Shown one piece after another: positions 18,248 through 26,838 of a stretch of 64,000 nucleotides of DNA. Origin of the DNA: Streptosporangium pseudovulgare (GTDB taxonomy: Bacteria; Actinomycetota; Actinomycetes; Streptosporangiales; Streptosporangiaceae); assembly GCF_014648055.1 (NCBI RefSeq), contig NZ_BMQJ01000025.1:26896-90895 (forward strand), in the 5' to 3' direction. Under the pieces are notes generated by a model. It made no database searches, was not told where the DNA came from, and saw nothing but the letters and a program-made list of their open reading frames with translations. The translations under genes and the position numbers were made by a program. The number at the start of each line of letters is the position of its first letter. Position 1 is the stretch's first letter.

Positions 18248-18930
18248 GCGCGGGTCAGCTTGTAGCCGACGCCGTACACGGTCAGCAGCCGGACCGGGCG
18301 ACGCGGATCAGACTCGATCTTCTTGCGCAGATTCATCACGTGCACGTCGACCGTGCGTTCGGTGATGAACCTGTCGAAACCATGGATGCGCTCCAGCAAC
18401 TGCTTCCTGGTGAACACCCGCTCCGGCTCGGCAGCCAGCGTCTCGATGATCCGGAACTCCGCGAGTGTGCAGTCCACCAGCGTGTCCGCCGCGGTGACGG
18501 TGTGCCTGACCGGGTCCACGAGGAGATCACCCACCTGGAACACCTGCCGATCGGCGTCGTGGGACCTCCCGGTGCGGCGCAGCAGGGTCCGCACGCGGGC
18601 CATCAGCTCACGCGGGCTGTACGGCTTGGCGACATAGTCGTCAGCACCGAGGTCGAGCCCCAGCAGCAGATCGTCCTCGGTGGACCTGGCGGTCAGCATC
18701 AGGATCGGCAGGCCGGACTCGGCACGCAGCACCCGGCAGACGTCCAACCCGTCGACCTTCGGCATCATCACGTCGAGTACCACGAGGTCGGGATCCGTCC
18801 GCCGCGCCTCGTCGATCGCGGAACGCCCGTCGTGCACGACGAGGACCTCGTGGCCCTCCTGCTCCAGATATCGCCTGAGCAGTTCGGCCTGCTTGGGGTC
18901 GTCCTCGGCGACCAGCACGTACGCGCACAT
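18244..18930 (-). CDS. OmpR/PhoB-type response regulator
   Basis: A 228 aa DNA-binding response regulator. The receiver domain (1-118) has acidic residues D10/D11, phospho-acceptor D53 in DLVVLDVMMPKVDG, and the conserved lysine in DYVAKPYSPREL. The C-terminal winged helix (about 130-225) ends with TVDVHVMNLRKKIESDP and VRLLTVYGVGYKL. It is followed by the sensor kinase with a 4-base overlap. Its upstream gap to the L,D-transpeptidase gene holds a CCCATGT inverted repeat that may be its target. Confidence 0.92.
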   Translation of the reverse strand: MCAYVLVAEDDPKQAELLRRYLEQEGHEVLVVHDGRSAIDEARRTDPDLVVLDVMMPKVDGLDVCRVLRAESGLPILMLTARSTEDDLLLGLDLGADDYVAKPYSPRELMARVRTLLRRTGRSHDADRQVFQVGDLLVDPVRHTVTAADTLVDCTLAEFRIIETLAAEPERVFTRKQLLERIHGFDRFITERTVDVHVMNLRKKIESDPRRPVRLLTVYGVGYKLTRA

Positions 18931-18944
18931 GGGCTGAGGTTATG

Positions 18945-18968
18945 CCCATGTCGGGGGGTGCACATGGG
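18945..18968. promoter_or_regulatory. CCCATGT inverted repeat between response regulator and L,D-transpeptidase
   Basis: CCCATGT (18945-18951), a 10-base spacer, then ACATGGG (18962-18968). The same CCCATGT word also spans the response regulator start codon (minus strand). This could be an autoregulatory site shared by both divergent genes. Confidence 0.4.
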
Positions 18969-19021
18969 ATCTACATGACAACCAAACAGGTTCCACACAT
19001 TCTGTCGCCAGGCTGCGGCAG

Positions 19022-19807
19022 GTGAGAACCAACCTGCTTCGTACGGCTGCTGCGGCGACTCTCGCCTTCCTGCTGACCGGCTGCGGGGGCAGCGCGGGCA
19101 GCGCCGCACGATCCGAGCCGGCGGGCAGCGCCGCACGATCCGAGCCGGCGGGCAGCGCCGCGCGAACCGAGCCGGCGGGCAGCGCCGCACGATCCGAGCC
19201 GGCGAGCAGTGGCAGTTCGAAGATCGCGAGCGTCAAGGGATCTCGGATCACGGTCTACGGAAGCAAGGAGGGGACGGCACAGAGGACGATCACGAGCCCC
19301 AACGACTACGGCGCGGTGCGTGTCTTCCTGGTGGAACGTGACGAGGGCGAGTGGCTCCAGGTGCTGCTGCCGATCCGGCCGAACGGCAGCAAGGGCTGGG
19401 TCAAGGCCACCGACGTGACGCTCGCGGAGACCGCCCACCGGGTGGAGATCGACCGAGGGGCGTTCAGGTTCACGGTCTATGACGGTGACAGGGCCGTCAG
19501 GACGGGCAGGGTCGCGACGGGTGAAGCGGGCACGCCGACGCCTCCGGGTCGCTACTTCTTCACCGAGCTGGTGAGACCCGTCGACCAGGGCGGGGCCTAC
19601 GGCGCCTACGCCTTCGGGCTGAGCGGCTTCTCACCGGTGCTGAAGAGCTTCGCCGGCGGCCCAGGCCAGCTGGCGATCCACGGGACGAACAAGCCCTCTG
19701 CCATCGGCACGCGGGCCAGCCATGGCTGCGTCCGGATCAGCAACGACGACATCACCTGGATGGCGAAGAACCTGGCGATCGGTACTCCGGTCGTCGTACT
19801 GGGCTGA
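19022..19807 (+). CDS. L,D-transpeptidase lipoprotein with SH3-like domain
   Basis: A 261 aa exported protein with a GTG start. A lipoprotein signal peptide ends in the lipobox LTGC. Next come four perfect or near-perfect copies of GSAARSEPA (a flexible linker), an SH3-like wall-binding segment (about residues 65-135), then a YkuD catalytic domain. That domain has the motif IHGTNKPSAIG, then SHGCVRISN with catalytic cysteine 236. These enzymes make 3-3 peptidoglycan cross-links. It is divergent from a two-component system that may control it. Confidence 0.9.
   Translation: MRTNLLRTAAAATLAFLLTGCGGSAGSAARSEPAGSAARSEPAGSAARTEPAGSAARSEPASSGSSKIASVKGSRITVYGSKEGTAQRTITSPNDYGAVRVFLVERDEGEWLQVLLPIRPNGSKGWVKATDVTLAETAHRVEIDRGAFRFTVYDGDRAVRTGRVATGEAGTPTPPGRYFFTELVRPVDQGGAYGAYAFGLSGFSPVLKSFAGGPGQLAIHGTNKPSAIGTRASHGCVRISNDDITWMAKNLAIGTPVVVLG
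19097..19204 (+). repeat. 27-bp tandem repeat, four copies, in-frame
   Basis: Units at 19097-19123, 19124-19150, 19151-19177 and 19178-19204. Copies 1 and 2 are identical; copy 3 differs at two positions and copy 4 at one. Each encodes GSAARSEPA (or a one-residue variant), forming the spacer between the lipidated cysteine and the SH3 domain. Copy number could vary between strains, changing how far the enzyme reaches into the wall. Confidence 0.9.
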
Positions 19808-19836
19808 GGCCCGACTTGAATGAACAGGGGAATCCT

Positions 19837-20073
19837 ATGAAGATCAAAGCCACGCTCATCGGCATCAGCGCGGTGCTGGCCCTGACCGCGGGCCTCGCGG
19901 GACTCTCGGGCACGGCCGCGGCCGATCCTGCGAAGCCGGCCGCCACGCCCGCTCCGGCGCCGGCCGAGGTGCGGCCCACGTCCGCTCCGGCGCCGGCCGA
20001 GGAACGGCCCACGGAGAAGGCGACGGCGGGCCCGAAGGAAGCCGTCGTCGTCAGGCCGGCCTACACCGGCTGA
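19837..20073 (+). CDS. small secreted Pro/Ala-rich protein
   Basis: A 78 aa protein with a clear signal peptide (MKIKATLIGISAVLALTAGL, ending near SGTAAADP). The mature part contains a duplicated AxPAPAPAEVRPT/SAPAPAEERPT element. I recognise no family. The ATG at 19837 is preceded by AGGGGAA. It lies 29 bases after the L,D-transpeptidase stop and is probably in the same operon, suggesting an envelope role. The mature peptide is only about 45 residues and low-complexity. Confidence 0.65.
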   Translation: MKIKATLIGISAVLALTAGLAGLSGTAAADPAKPAATPAPAPAEVRPTSAPAPAEERPTEKATAGPKEAVVVRPAYTG

Positions 20074-20159
20074 TCGTGGTGCGGCGCCGCGGCCACCGGG
20101 TCTGCGACGCCGTGTCGGCCTGACGGCCTCCAGCGGGGAGTGGCCGGATCGTGAGACCT

Positions 20160-20235
20160 CCGGGCGGCGGCGTGCCGCCCGGATGTCCCGCGTCCGCGGT
20201 CGGGGAGCGGGGCGCGATGCCGGCTCCGCTCCCCG
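20160..20235. terminator. two hairpins between convergent genes
   Basis: CCGGGCGGC-ggcgt-GCCGCCCGG (20160-20182) and CGGGGAGCGG-N15-CCGCTCCCCG (20201-20235) are perfect stems of 9 and 10 bases. They lie in the gap between the small secreted protein and the convergent peptidase. They have no U-tract but are well placed as a bidirectional terminator. Confidence 0.6.
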
Positions 20236-20253
20236 GCCGGGGTCGTGTCGCGG

Positions 20254-22503
20254 TTACTTCAAGCTGATGGTGGTGAAGTGGCTGCTGCCGTCATCGAGCT
20301 TCAGCTCGAACGTACGGCAGGTGCCGGACCACCTCCTGTCGGTCTTCCACACGTAGTTGTACCGGCCGTCTCCGTAGCCGAGCTTCGAGTTGCCGGGGCC
20401 GCCGGTCGGCTCGGCCGCGCCGGTCGCCTTCCCGGAGTCGCAGGCCACCGGCTGGGAGACCGGGTAGCCGGCGGCGATGACGTCCAGGCCGCGGTCACCG
20501 CCGAGGCCGAACCTGATCGGTACGGCGCTGCCGGCCTTGCCGTCCATCGTCTCCGGGAAGTAGGCCTTCCAGGGATAGACGACCTGGTAGGTCACCTTCG
20601 TGTCGGCCGCGTTGCCGGCCTTGTCGGTGGCGTTCACGGTGAACTCGTGGAAGCCCACGGCGGAGGTGTCGAGCGCGCCGCCGTCGGGCACCGTGCCGAC
20701 ACAGGTGGCGACCCCGGTGAGGTCGTCGTCGCACCGGTAGGACGCGGTCGCGGCCGTCCCGAGCGTGAAGACCGCGCCGTCGGCGGGCGTGGTGAGGGAG
20801 ATCGTCGGCTTCGTGAGGTCGACGGTCATCTTCACCGCCTGGTCACCGGCGATCGACACCCCGCGCTCGTTCGCCACCCGGCCGTCGACGGTCGTGGTGA
20901 AGTCGCAGGTGGCGTGCGGGAGCACCGCCTGCAGCCGGCCGTCGGCGCCGGTGGCGCCCAGGTCACGCGGGCCGTTGCCGCAGTCGGCCCGCACCGGCGC
21001 CCCGGTCAGCGGCCGGCCGCCGTCGGAGACCGCGGACACCGTCACCGCGTTCAACGCGTTGTGCGCCACCGCGCCGCCCACGACGTCAAGGGTGATCTGC
21101 AGTCGCTCGGGGCTGATGTTGTCCATCGTGTCCGTCGGCCTGTGGTACTGCGGTTCGGTGACGTACGTCCCACCGGTCGGGCCGCAGACGGCCGGCGGGG
21201 TCGGCGGCCGGTAGTCGAGCCAGATGAACAGCGAGGACGGGATGCCCGCGTCGAAGAACGCCTGGTGGTCGCTCTGCCCGAGCCTGCAGTTGCGCAGTCC
21301 GTCGAAACCGGCGCGCGCGCCCGCGTTGTACGCCTCCTGGACCACGTGGTTCGACTGGCCGTTCGGGGTCAGCGCCCACAGCCGGGCCGGCTCGTACGGC
21401 GTGCCGACCATGTCCATCTGCCACTCGCCGACGAACCGCGCCCTCTCCGCCGCGGTCAGCGTGTTGACGTACGCCTTCGCGCCGAGGAGGCCGCCCTCCT
21501 CACCGCCGAAGCCGCCGATCCGCAGTTCCTTGTCCAGCGGGTACTGGCTGAGGACCCGGGCGATCTCCAGCGAGACGCCGTTCCCCGAGGCGTCGTCGTG
21601 GGCGCCGGGCGCGCCCAGCACCGAGTCGATGTGCGCGCCGACCATGACGATCGGAGCCTTGGTGCCGTCAGGGTCGCCGACCGCGTGCCGGATGCCGATG
21701 ACGTTGGTGCCCATCGGGTTGACGTACTGGTTGGTCGTGACCCGCAGCGTCAGCGGGCCCTTGTCCAGAAGGCCCTTGATCCAGGTGTGGTGCGCGCTGC
21801 CGCCGCCCATCACCGGGATGTTCGGCTGGGCCGTGGTGAGCGTGAACGACGGCGGCGCGTTGTTGCCGGCCGGGTGGGCCAGGATGACCGCGACCGCACC
21901 CTGGCTCACCGCGTTGACCACCGCGGTGTTGCGGACCGACGCGGTGGTGCTGTAGTCCATCAGCACGATCTTGCCCGCGGTGTCGGCGGGGAAGTCCGCG
22001 GCGGACTGGCCGGTCTTGGCGTAGACGACCCGTCCCTCCACGGCGGCGTCATCGCCGGTGAACTTCGCGCTGGTCGACGCGGCCATCTGCCAGTTCGGTC
22101 CTCCCGGCAGGTCGGCGTTCGGGGACGTGATCTTCGCGACGTTCTTGGTCGAGACCGGGCCCCATGACTGGAGGGTCACATCGAAGCCGTAGGACTTCAG
22201 GACACCGCCGATGTACTCCGCGCCCTCCCGCTCCTGCGGGGTGCCGTTCAGCCGCGGGCCGATGTTCACGGCGAGCCGCCGAATATGGTCGACGGAGTTG
22301 GCCGAGTCGAACCGGTCGACGATCTCGTGGTCGTAGTCCTTCAGCGCGCCGGTCGCGGCGGCCGTCAGGCCCGCGTCCGGCGATCCCTGGGCCTGGACGC
22401 CGCCGACGGCGGCGGACACGGTCCCGAGGGCCAGCGCTGCCGCCAAGCCGCCGACGACGGCGAGTCGCCTGAGCCGACGGGGGTGGTCGAATGAACTCCT
22501 CAT
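20254..22503 (-). CDS. secreted M28-family zinc aminopeptidase with PA and PxKF domains
   Basis: A 749 aa exported metallopeptidase. The signal peptide is at about 1-35 (LRRLAVVGGLAAALALGTVS). A PA insert (about 150-260) sits within the M28 catalytic domain, whose zinc ligands lie in VGAHIDSVLGAPGAHDDASG and GGEEGGLLGAK, with a later QSDHQAFFDAG histidine. Ig-like segments follow, then a C-terminal PxKF-type domain (GLDVIAAGYPVS to the end, with GYGDGRYNYVWKTDR). The ATG at 22503 is chosen because GGGAG precedes it and the signal peptide follows directly. It probably degrades extracellular peptides. Confidence 0.87.
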   Translation of the reverse strand: MRSSFDHPRRLRRLAVVGGLAAALALGTVSAAVGGVQAQGSPDAGLTAAATGALKDYDHEIVDRFDSANSVDHIRRLAVNIGPRLNGTPQEREGAEYIGGVLKSYGFDVTLQSWGPVSTKNVAKITSPNADLPGGPNWQMAASTSAKFTGDDAAVEGRVVYAKTGQSAADFPADTAGKIVLMDYSTTASVRNTAVVNAVSQGAVAVILAHPAGNNAPPSFTLTTAQPNIPVMGGGSAHHTWIKGLLDKGPLTLRVTTNQYVNPMGTNVIGIRHAVGDPDGTKAPIVMVGAHIDSVLGAPGAHDDASGNGVSLEIARVLSQYPLDKELRIGGFGGEEGGLLGAKAYVNTLTAAERARFVGEWQMDMVGTPYEPARLWALTPNGQSNHVVQEAYNAGARAGFDGLRNCRLGQSDHQAFFDAGIPSSLFIWLDYRPPTPPAVCGPTGGTYVTEPQYHRPTDTMDNISPERLQITLDVVGGAVAHNALNAVTVSAVSDGGRPLTGAPVRADCGNGPRDLGATGADGRLQAVLPHATCDFTTTVDGRVANERGVSIAGDQAVKMTVDLTKPTISLTTPADGAVFTLGTAATASYRCDDDLTGVATCVGTVPDGGALDTSAVGFHEFTVNATDKAGNAADTKVTYQVVYPWKAYFPETMDGKAGSAVPIRFGLGGDRGLDVIAAGYPVSQPVACDSGKATGAAEPTGGPGNSKLGYGDGRYNYVWKTDRRWSGTCRTFELKLDDGSSHFTTISLK

Positions 22504-22964
22504 AGAGGAACTCCCTGGTACTGGCGGATGTGGAGGTCCGCGTGGCGCCCTCGCCCTTTGGGCCGCAAGGGGAGAGGACAAGATTCGCGATTAGTACCAG
22601 CCGGGTAAAATAGGCGTCAATAGGTACATTGCTCCTGACATGGTTGACCGCTGCCGGTAATCTCGCCCCTTCCCGTGGGGAAGAGCGCGGTGACCCGCCG
22701 GCACCCGCGAGCGCCGTGCGAGCGTGACCGATCCCGTGGCCGGGGATCGAAAACGGGCGCTGAAGAACCTCCCCGAGGAGGTCGGTGGAATCACCCTCAC
22801 ATCGTTGTCCTTCGCTTGGCGCGGTTTCGGTTTCGGTTTCGGTGTCGGCCACCTCTGCTTCTCCGGAACGGCCGACCGCATTCTGGGCGGCCTCCGTTTC
22901 GAAGCCCGGGTGCGGCTCTATGCCGAGCACGGCCAGGTGAAGGTGAATGCCATCCGCACCAGGC
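22504..22964. other. intergenic region upstream of the peptidase
   Basis: A 461-base stretch with no gene I can support. It includes a less GC-rich patch (22585-22650), the likely promoter of the peptidase, and a short run of four GGTTTC-type hexamers (22823-22846). Open frames here lack family resemblance. Confidence 0.4.
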
Positions 22965-23205
22965 ATGACGCCGGTAGAAGGTCCGGGGGCTCATCGCGAC
23001 CCGTCGCGCCAGCTCCTCGACCGTGAGCGGCTGATCCAGGTTCGCGCGGGCCCATTCCAGGACAGGACCCAGACCCTCGTCATCGGTCGCCGGCACGGAC
23101 AGGTCGATGAACTGCGCCTGTGATCGAGGTCCTGCGGAACCCGGAGGGCGGCCGATGACCGTACGGAGTGGCAGTGGTACGGCGGCGCCGCATAGGGCGG
23201 CATCT
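22965..23205 (-). pseudogene. relic of a GlxA/AraC-family regulator
   Basis: The minus strand reads CGAAVPLPLRTV, then AQFIDLSVPATDDEGLGPVL and EWARANLDQPLTVEELARRV-AMSPRTFYRR. This is the linker and first helix-turn-helix of GlxA-type AraC regulators. The N-terminal amidotransferase-like domain and second helix-turn-helix are missing, and the frame runs into unrelated sequence after FYRR. Inactive fragment. Confidence 0.6.
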
Positions 23206-23314
23206 CGCATGAGCCCGCCCGCGAACGGCCCCCCGTGACGCGCGGGCAGCCGGGTACGCCGGGCGCGGGAGACGGCCGGTCGCGGCCGGATCCAGAGGCG
23301 GCCGAGGTGGAGAT

Positions 23315-23956
23315 TCAGGGGCGGTTGAGGTAGAGGAGGACGGCCAGCACGCGGCGGTGGTCCTCCTCCGAGCCGGCCAGGCCGAGCTTGGCGAGGATCG
23401 AGCTGACATGGGTCTCCACCGTCCGGCCGGTCAGCCAGAGGCGCCGGGCGATGCCGACGTTCGTGCGGCCCTCCGCCATCAGGGCCAGCACCTCGCGTTC
23501 CCGGGCGCTCAGCGACGCCAGAGGGTCGGCGGCCCGGCGGGCGCCGATGAGGCGCGAGACGACTTCGGGGTCGAGGGCGGAGCCGCCGGCGGCCACCCGC
23601 TGCAGCGCGTCGAAGAAGTCGTCGACATCGAAGACCCGGTCCTTGAGCAGGTAGCCGAACCTCCCGCGGGACACCAGGTCGACGGAGTGCCGGGTCTCGA
23701 CGTGCTGGGAGAGCAGGACGATGCCGAGCTCCGGGTGGGTGTCGCGGATCCGCCGGGCCGCTCGGGCGCCGTCGTCGGTGAGATCGGGCGGCATCCGGAT
23801 GTCGATGATCACCAGATCGGGGTTCGCGGCCGCGACGGCGGCGATCAGCCCCGGGGCGTCCTGGGCTTTGGCCACGACCTCGTGCCCGGCGTCGGCGAGC
23901 AGGCGGGCCAGCCCCTCCCGGAACAGCGCGGAGTCCTCGCCGATCACAACGCGCAC
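23315..23956 (-). CDS. NarL/LuxR-type response regulator
   Basis: A 213 aa response regulator. The receiver domain has E7/D8 and phospho-acceptor D52 (PDLVIIDIRMPPDLTDDG), with the lysine in GYLLKDRVFDV. The C-terminal LuxR helix-turn-helix is at about 148-205 (LSAREREVLALMAEGRTNVG, ARRLWLTGRTVETHVSSILA). A GTG start at 23956 lies 13 bases inside the kinase gene's end, so the pair is translationally coupled. Both belong to the NarL-type system that follows. Confidence 0.9.
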   Translation of the reverse strand: MRVVIGEDSALFREGLARLLADAGHEVVAKAQDAPGLIAAVAAANPDLVIIDIRMPPDLTDDGARAARRIRDTHPELGIVLLSQHVETRHSVDLVSRGRFGYLLKDRVFDVDDFFDALQRVAAGGSALDPEVVSRLIGARRAADPLASLSAREREVLALMAEGRTNVGIARRLWLTGRTVETHVSSILAKLGLAGSEEDHRRVLAVLLYLNRP

Positions 23957-25926
23957 GGCAGCTCCGCCTCGACCAGGGTGCCGCCGCCCGCCGGGCTGGA
24001 CAGCCGTAACGCGCCACCGGCCGCCCGCACCCGGTCGGCGAGGCCCGCCAGGCCGGTCCCCGGACGTATCTCGGCGCCCCCGGGCCCGTCGTCGCTGACC
24101 CGTACGGTGACCCGATCGCCGGACCGGGTGACGCGGACTCCGATCGTGACGGGTCCGGCGTGCTTGACCGCGTTGGTCATCGCCTCGCTCGCGACGTAGT
24201 AGGCGGTCATCGCCACGTCCTCGGGAAGGTCGTCGGCGGCGACGTCGAGTGTCACGGGGGCCGGCACCTTGTCGGCCAGCATGACCAGTGCGTTGCCGAG
24301 CCCGTCGTCGAGGCTGCTGGGCCGCAGGCCGTGGGCGATCCGCCGTAGCTCGGTGACCGCGACGGCCAGCTCGGCCACCCACCGGTCGAGCAGGTCGTCG
24401 ACGTGGACCGTGCCGTCGTGGAGGTGGCGCTGTGCCAGCCGGATCGCCATGCCGAGGGAGACCAGGCGCTGCTGCGCCCCGTCGTGCAGGTCGCGTTCGA
24501 GCCGCCGCCGCTCCTCGTATCCGGCGTGCAGCAGCCGGGTGCGGCTGGCCTCGGCCTCGTCGAGCGCCCGGCTCACCTCGATGCGCAGCCGGACCACCTC
24601 GATGAGCAGCGCGCCGGCCGAGGCCGCCTCGCGCAGCAGCTCCCGGGTACCGGTGCCACCGCGCACGATGGCACCGATGTCGTGGCCGCCGAGCCGTACC
24701 TGTGCGACGAGAGCGTCGCCGGGGTCGACCGGAGCGCCGGTCGCGTCGACGAGCCGGGATGTGCCGGGCAGCCGGTAGCCGACCCGCAGCTCCGGGTCGC
24801 GCAGCGCGGTGCGCAATGTGGTCTCCAGTTCCTCGGGCTGCGCCTGACCCGCGTGCGTGCGGTCGCGCAGCTCCTCGATGGCGGTCAGCACGGCCTGCCG
24901 GTCCGGGTAGAACCGGCGGTCGACCCAGCGTTGGAGCCGGACGCGCAGCGGGGACAGCGCGGCGGCGCAGACGGCCGTGCCCGCGGCAGCGGCGACGGAT
25001 GAGCTCCGGCCGGCACCGAGGCCCACCAGGAACGAGGCGGCCGTATAGAAGCCGAGCAGGATCGCCGTCACCAGGCCGTAGGTGACGGCGGTACTGATCG
25101 CGCGGTCGATGTCGTAGAGGTCGTGCCGCAGCACGGCGATCGTGGTCGCCACCGGGATCGCCAGGGCCGTCGCCGCCAGGCCGGCGAGCACGAGATCCGG
25201 CCCGCCGAGGAACAGGTAGCTCGCCCAGCAGAGCAGCAGCGTCAGCGGCAGGCAGGCGGCGCCGAGCGTGAACCACTTGAGCTGTGCCCGCTTCGCCTTC
25301 TCGGTCGTCCTCCGGTAGCGGAGCACCACCGCGGCGGCGGACGCGACCAGCAGGCCGAGGAAGACCGGCAGCAGCGCCAGGCCCACCACCCGCAGCGCCG
25401 GCAGATAGGGCTCCGGGAGCCGGAAGAGGTGCGGCGTGGACTCGAACGGCTGCCGGTAGGGGCCGGGATCGAACGCCGTGATCAGCATGAAGAGCGCCGG
25501 AACGCCCAGCAGCCCGGCGATCGCCCAGCGCCATCGCCGTCCCGGCAGCCGTCCGTCCGGAAACACCAGCATGAGGAGTGCCGCCGGCACGTACAGGAAC
25601 ATCCAGTCGCCCTGCGACAGGGCCGCGTACACCTCGGAGAACGGCAGGTCCGGCCGGCGGGTGACGGCCGAGGCGTACAGGTCGCCGACGGTGACCCACA
25701 CCGCCGTCGCGCCGACCAGCATGAGCAGCGGGCCGACAACGCTGTCGGGACGCCGTACGGCGACCACCATCCCGAGCACCACGGAGGGCAGCGCCAGCGT
25801 CGCGCCGGCCGCGAACTCCGTCGTGACACCGCCGTCGCCGCCGATCGCCGCCAGCACCACCCCGGCGCCCGTGAGCACGCCGATCAGGGGCGCCAGGGCG
25901 AACGCGAGAAGACGGGGGGTGGCCAC
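23944..25926 (-). CDS. NarL-type sensor histidine kinase with N-terminal membrane domain
   Basis: A 660 aa kinase. Roughly residues 1-220 form several membrane helices (LLAFALAPLIGVLTGAGVVL onward), and a second hydrophobic block lies around 240-310. A GAF-like region is followed by the HisKA_3 motif ERRRLERDLHDGAQQRLVSL with the phospho-accepting histidine. The HATPase end has ASEAMTNAVKHAG and VSDDGPGGAEI. The GTG start is chosen because the hydrophobic N-terminus begins immediately (ATPRLLAFALAP). Partner of the overlapping LuxR-type regulator; the signal is probably membrane-associated. Confidence 0.87.
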   Translation of the reverse strand: MATPRLLAFALAPLIGVLTGAGVVLAAIGGDGGVTTEFAAGATLALPSVVLGMVVAVRRPDSVVGPLLMLVGATAVWVTVGDLYASAVTRRPDLPFSEVYAALSQGDWMFLYVPAALLMLVFPDGRLPGRRWRWAIAGLLGVPALFMLITAFDPGPYRQPFESTPHLFRLPEPYLPALRVVGLALLPVFLGLLVASAAAVVLRYRRTTEKAKRAQLKWFTLGAACLPLTLLLCWASYLFLGGPDLVLAGLAATALAIPVATTIAVLRHDLYDIDRAISTAVTYGLVTAILLGFYTAASFLVGLGAGRSSSVAAAAGTAVCAAALSPLRVRLQRWVDRRFYPDRQAVLTAIEELRDRTHAGQAQPEELETTLRTALRDPELRVGYRLPGTSRLVDATGAPVDPGDALVAQVRLGGHDIGAIVRGGTGTRELLREAASAGALLIEVVRLRIEVSRALDEAEASRTRLLHAGYEERRRLERDLHDGAQQRLVSLGMAIRLAQRHLHDGTVHVDDLLDRWVAELAVAVTELRRIAHGLRPSSLDDGLGNALVMLADKVPAPVTLDVAADDLPEDVAMTAYYVASEAMTNAVKHAGPVTIGVRVTRSGDRVTVRVSDDGPGGAEIRPGTGLAGLADRVRAAGGALRLSSPAGGGTLVEAELPCAL

Positions 25927-26056
25927 GCCTACACGGTAGGACGCCGGTGCCGCCCGATGAATACGTGCCAGTACGGAGATCGGTCCCGTGCCCGCCCGGA
26001 TCCGCGGACCCGGGCGGGCGGCCGAGACTGCGGGCAGGCACACAAAGGAGGATCCC

Positions 26057-26407
26057 GTGAAACGCTCCCGTCTCCTCGTCGCCGGGCTGATCCTGAGCGG
26101 CCTGCTCGGCCTCATCGATGTGATCACGCTGCCGTTCGGCGATGGGGAACACCCGCCGTTCGCGGTGGCCGTCGCAGGGGCCGCCCTCGGGCTGGTCACC
26201 CTGGCCGGCGTCGTGTTCGCCTGGCGCGGCAGCCGGGCCGGCGCGGTCGCCGTGATCATCTCCAGGCTGCTGTCGGGGCTGACCGCCGTCCCCGCGTTCT
26301 TCGCCGGCGGAGTTCCCGCCGAGGCGATGGCGATGGCCGCGGCCGGCGTCGTGCTCACCCTCGGCTGCATCGCACTGGTCGCGCCGGCGCTGCGGCCCCG
26401 CGGCTGA
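26057..26407 (+). CDS. small four-helix membrane protein
   Basis: A 116 aa integral membrane protein with four predicted helices (LLVAGLILSGLLGLIDVITL; PFAVAVAGAALGLVTLAGVV; the AVAVIISRLLSGLTAVPAFF segment; MAMAAAGVVLTLGCIALVAP). The GTG start is preceded by a very strong AAAGGAGG. It is divergent from the two-component kinase (131 bases) and could be its target or sensor partner. No specific function is recognised. Confidence 0.72.
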   Translation: MKRSRLLVAGLILSGLLGLIDVITLPFGDGEHPPFAVAVAGAALGLVTLAGVVFAWRGSRAGAVAVIISRLLSGLTAVPAFFAGGVPAEAMAMAAAGVVLTLGCIALVAPALRPRG

Positions 26408-26515
26408 ACCCGCGGCCTTCACCGGCGCGGCTCGTCGCCCCTGACGTGAGCGTCGCCCGAACCCGCCCCGCACTCCGCCGAAGGCGTGCGGGCCGTACCC
26501 CCCCCGAGGAGAATC

Positions 26516-26743
26516 GTGGAAACGTCCGTCCCGTCTTCCGTCCCGCCCTCCGGCGACGTGCTCGCGCCGGCCGGTTCGTCGCCCACCCGCAGTCTCCCAC
26601 TGGCCTTGGCGCTGTTCAGTGCGCCATGGGGATTCGTCGTCGCCAACGGCGCCTACGCGTGGGCCACCCGCGCCGGGGGAGGCGACGGCACCGGTGCGGA
26701 GGCGCTCGCCCTGGCCGCGGCGGGCCCGGCCCCGCGGTCCTGA
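26516..26743 (+). pseudogene. truncated membrane protein gene
   Basis: Begins at a GTG with GAGGAGAAT upstream and reads SLPLALALFSAPWGFVVANG, then AYAWATRAGGGDGTGAEALA, which looks like the first helix and loop of a larger membrane protein. It stops after 75 codons in GC-rich filler. Likely a deletion remnant. I cannot name the parent family. Confidence 0.45.
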
Positions 26744-26838
26744 CCGGCCGGGAGAAGCCGGAGGCGGTGCAGGACATGACCCGGCGCGCGTTCGAGGTCG
26801 TCGGGTTCGCCCGCGTCGCTGTCCTCGGCGAGGGCGCC

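Noticed and set aside
22604..22966. Open frames on both strands in the gap upstream of the M28 peptidase
   Set aside because: No recognisable motifs, poor composition, and a hexamer repeat generates the Thr-Glu or Gly-Phe runs seen in them.
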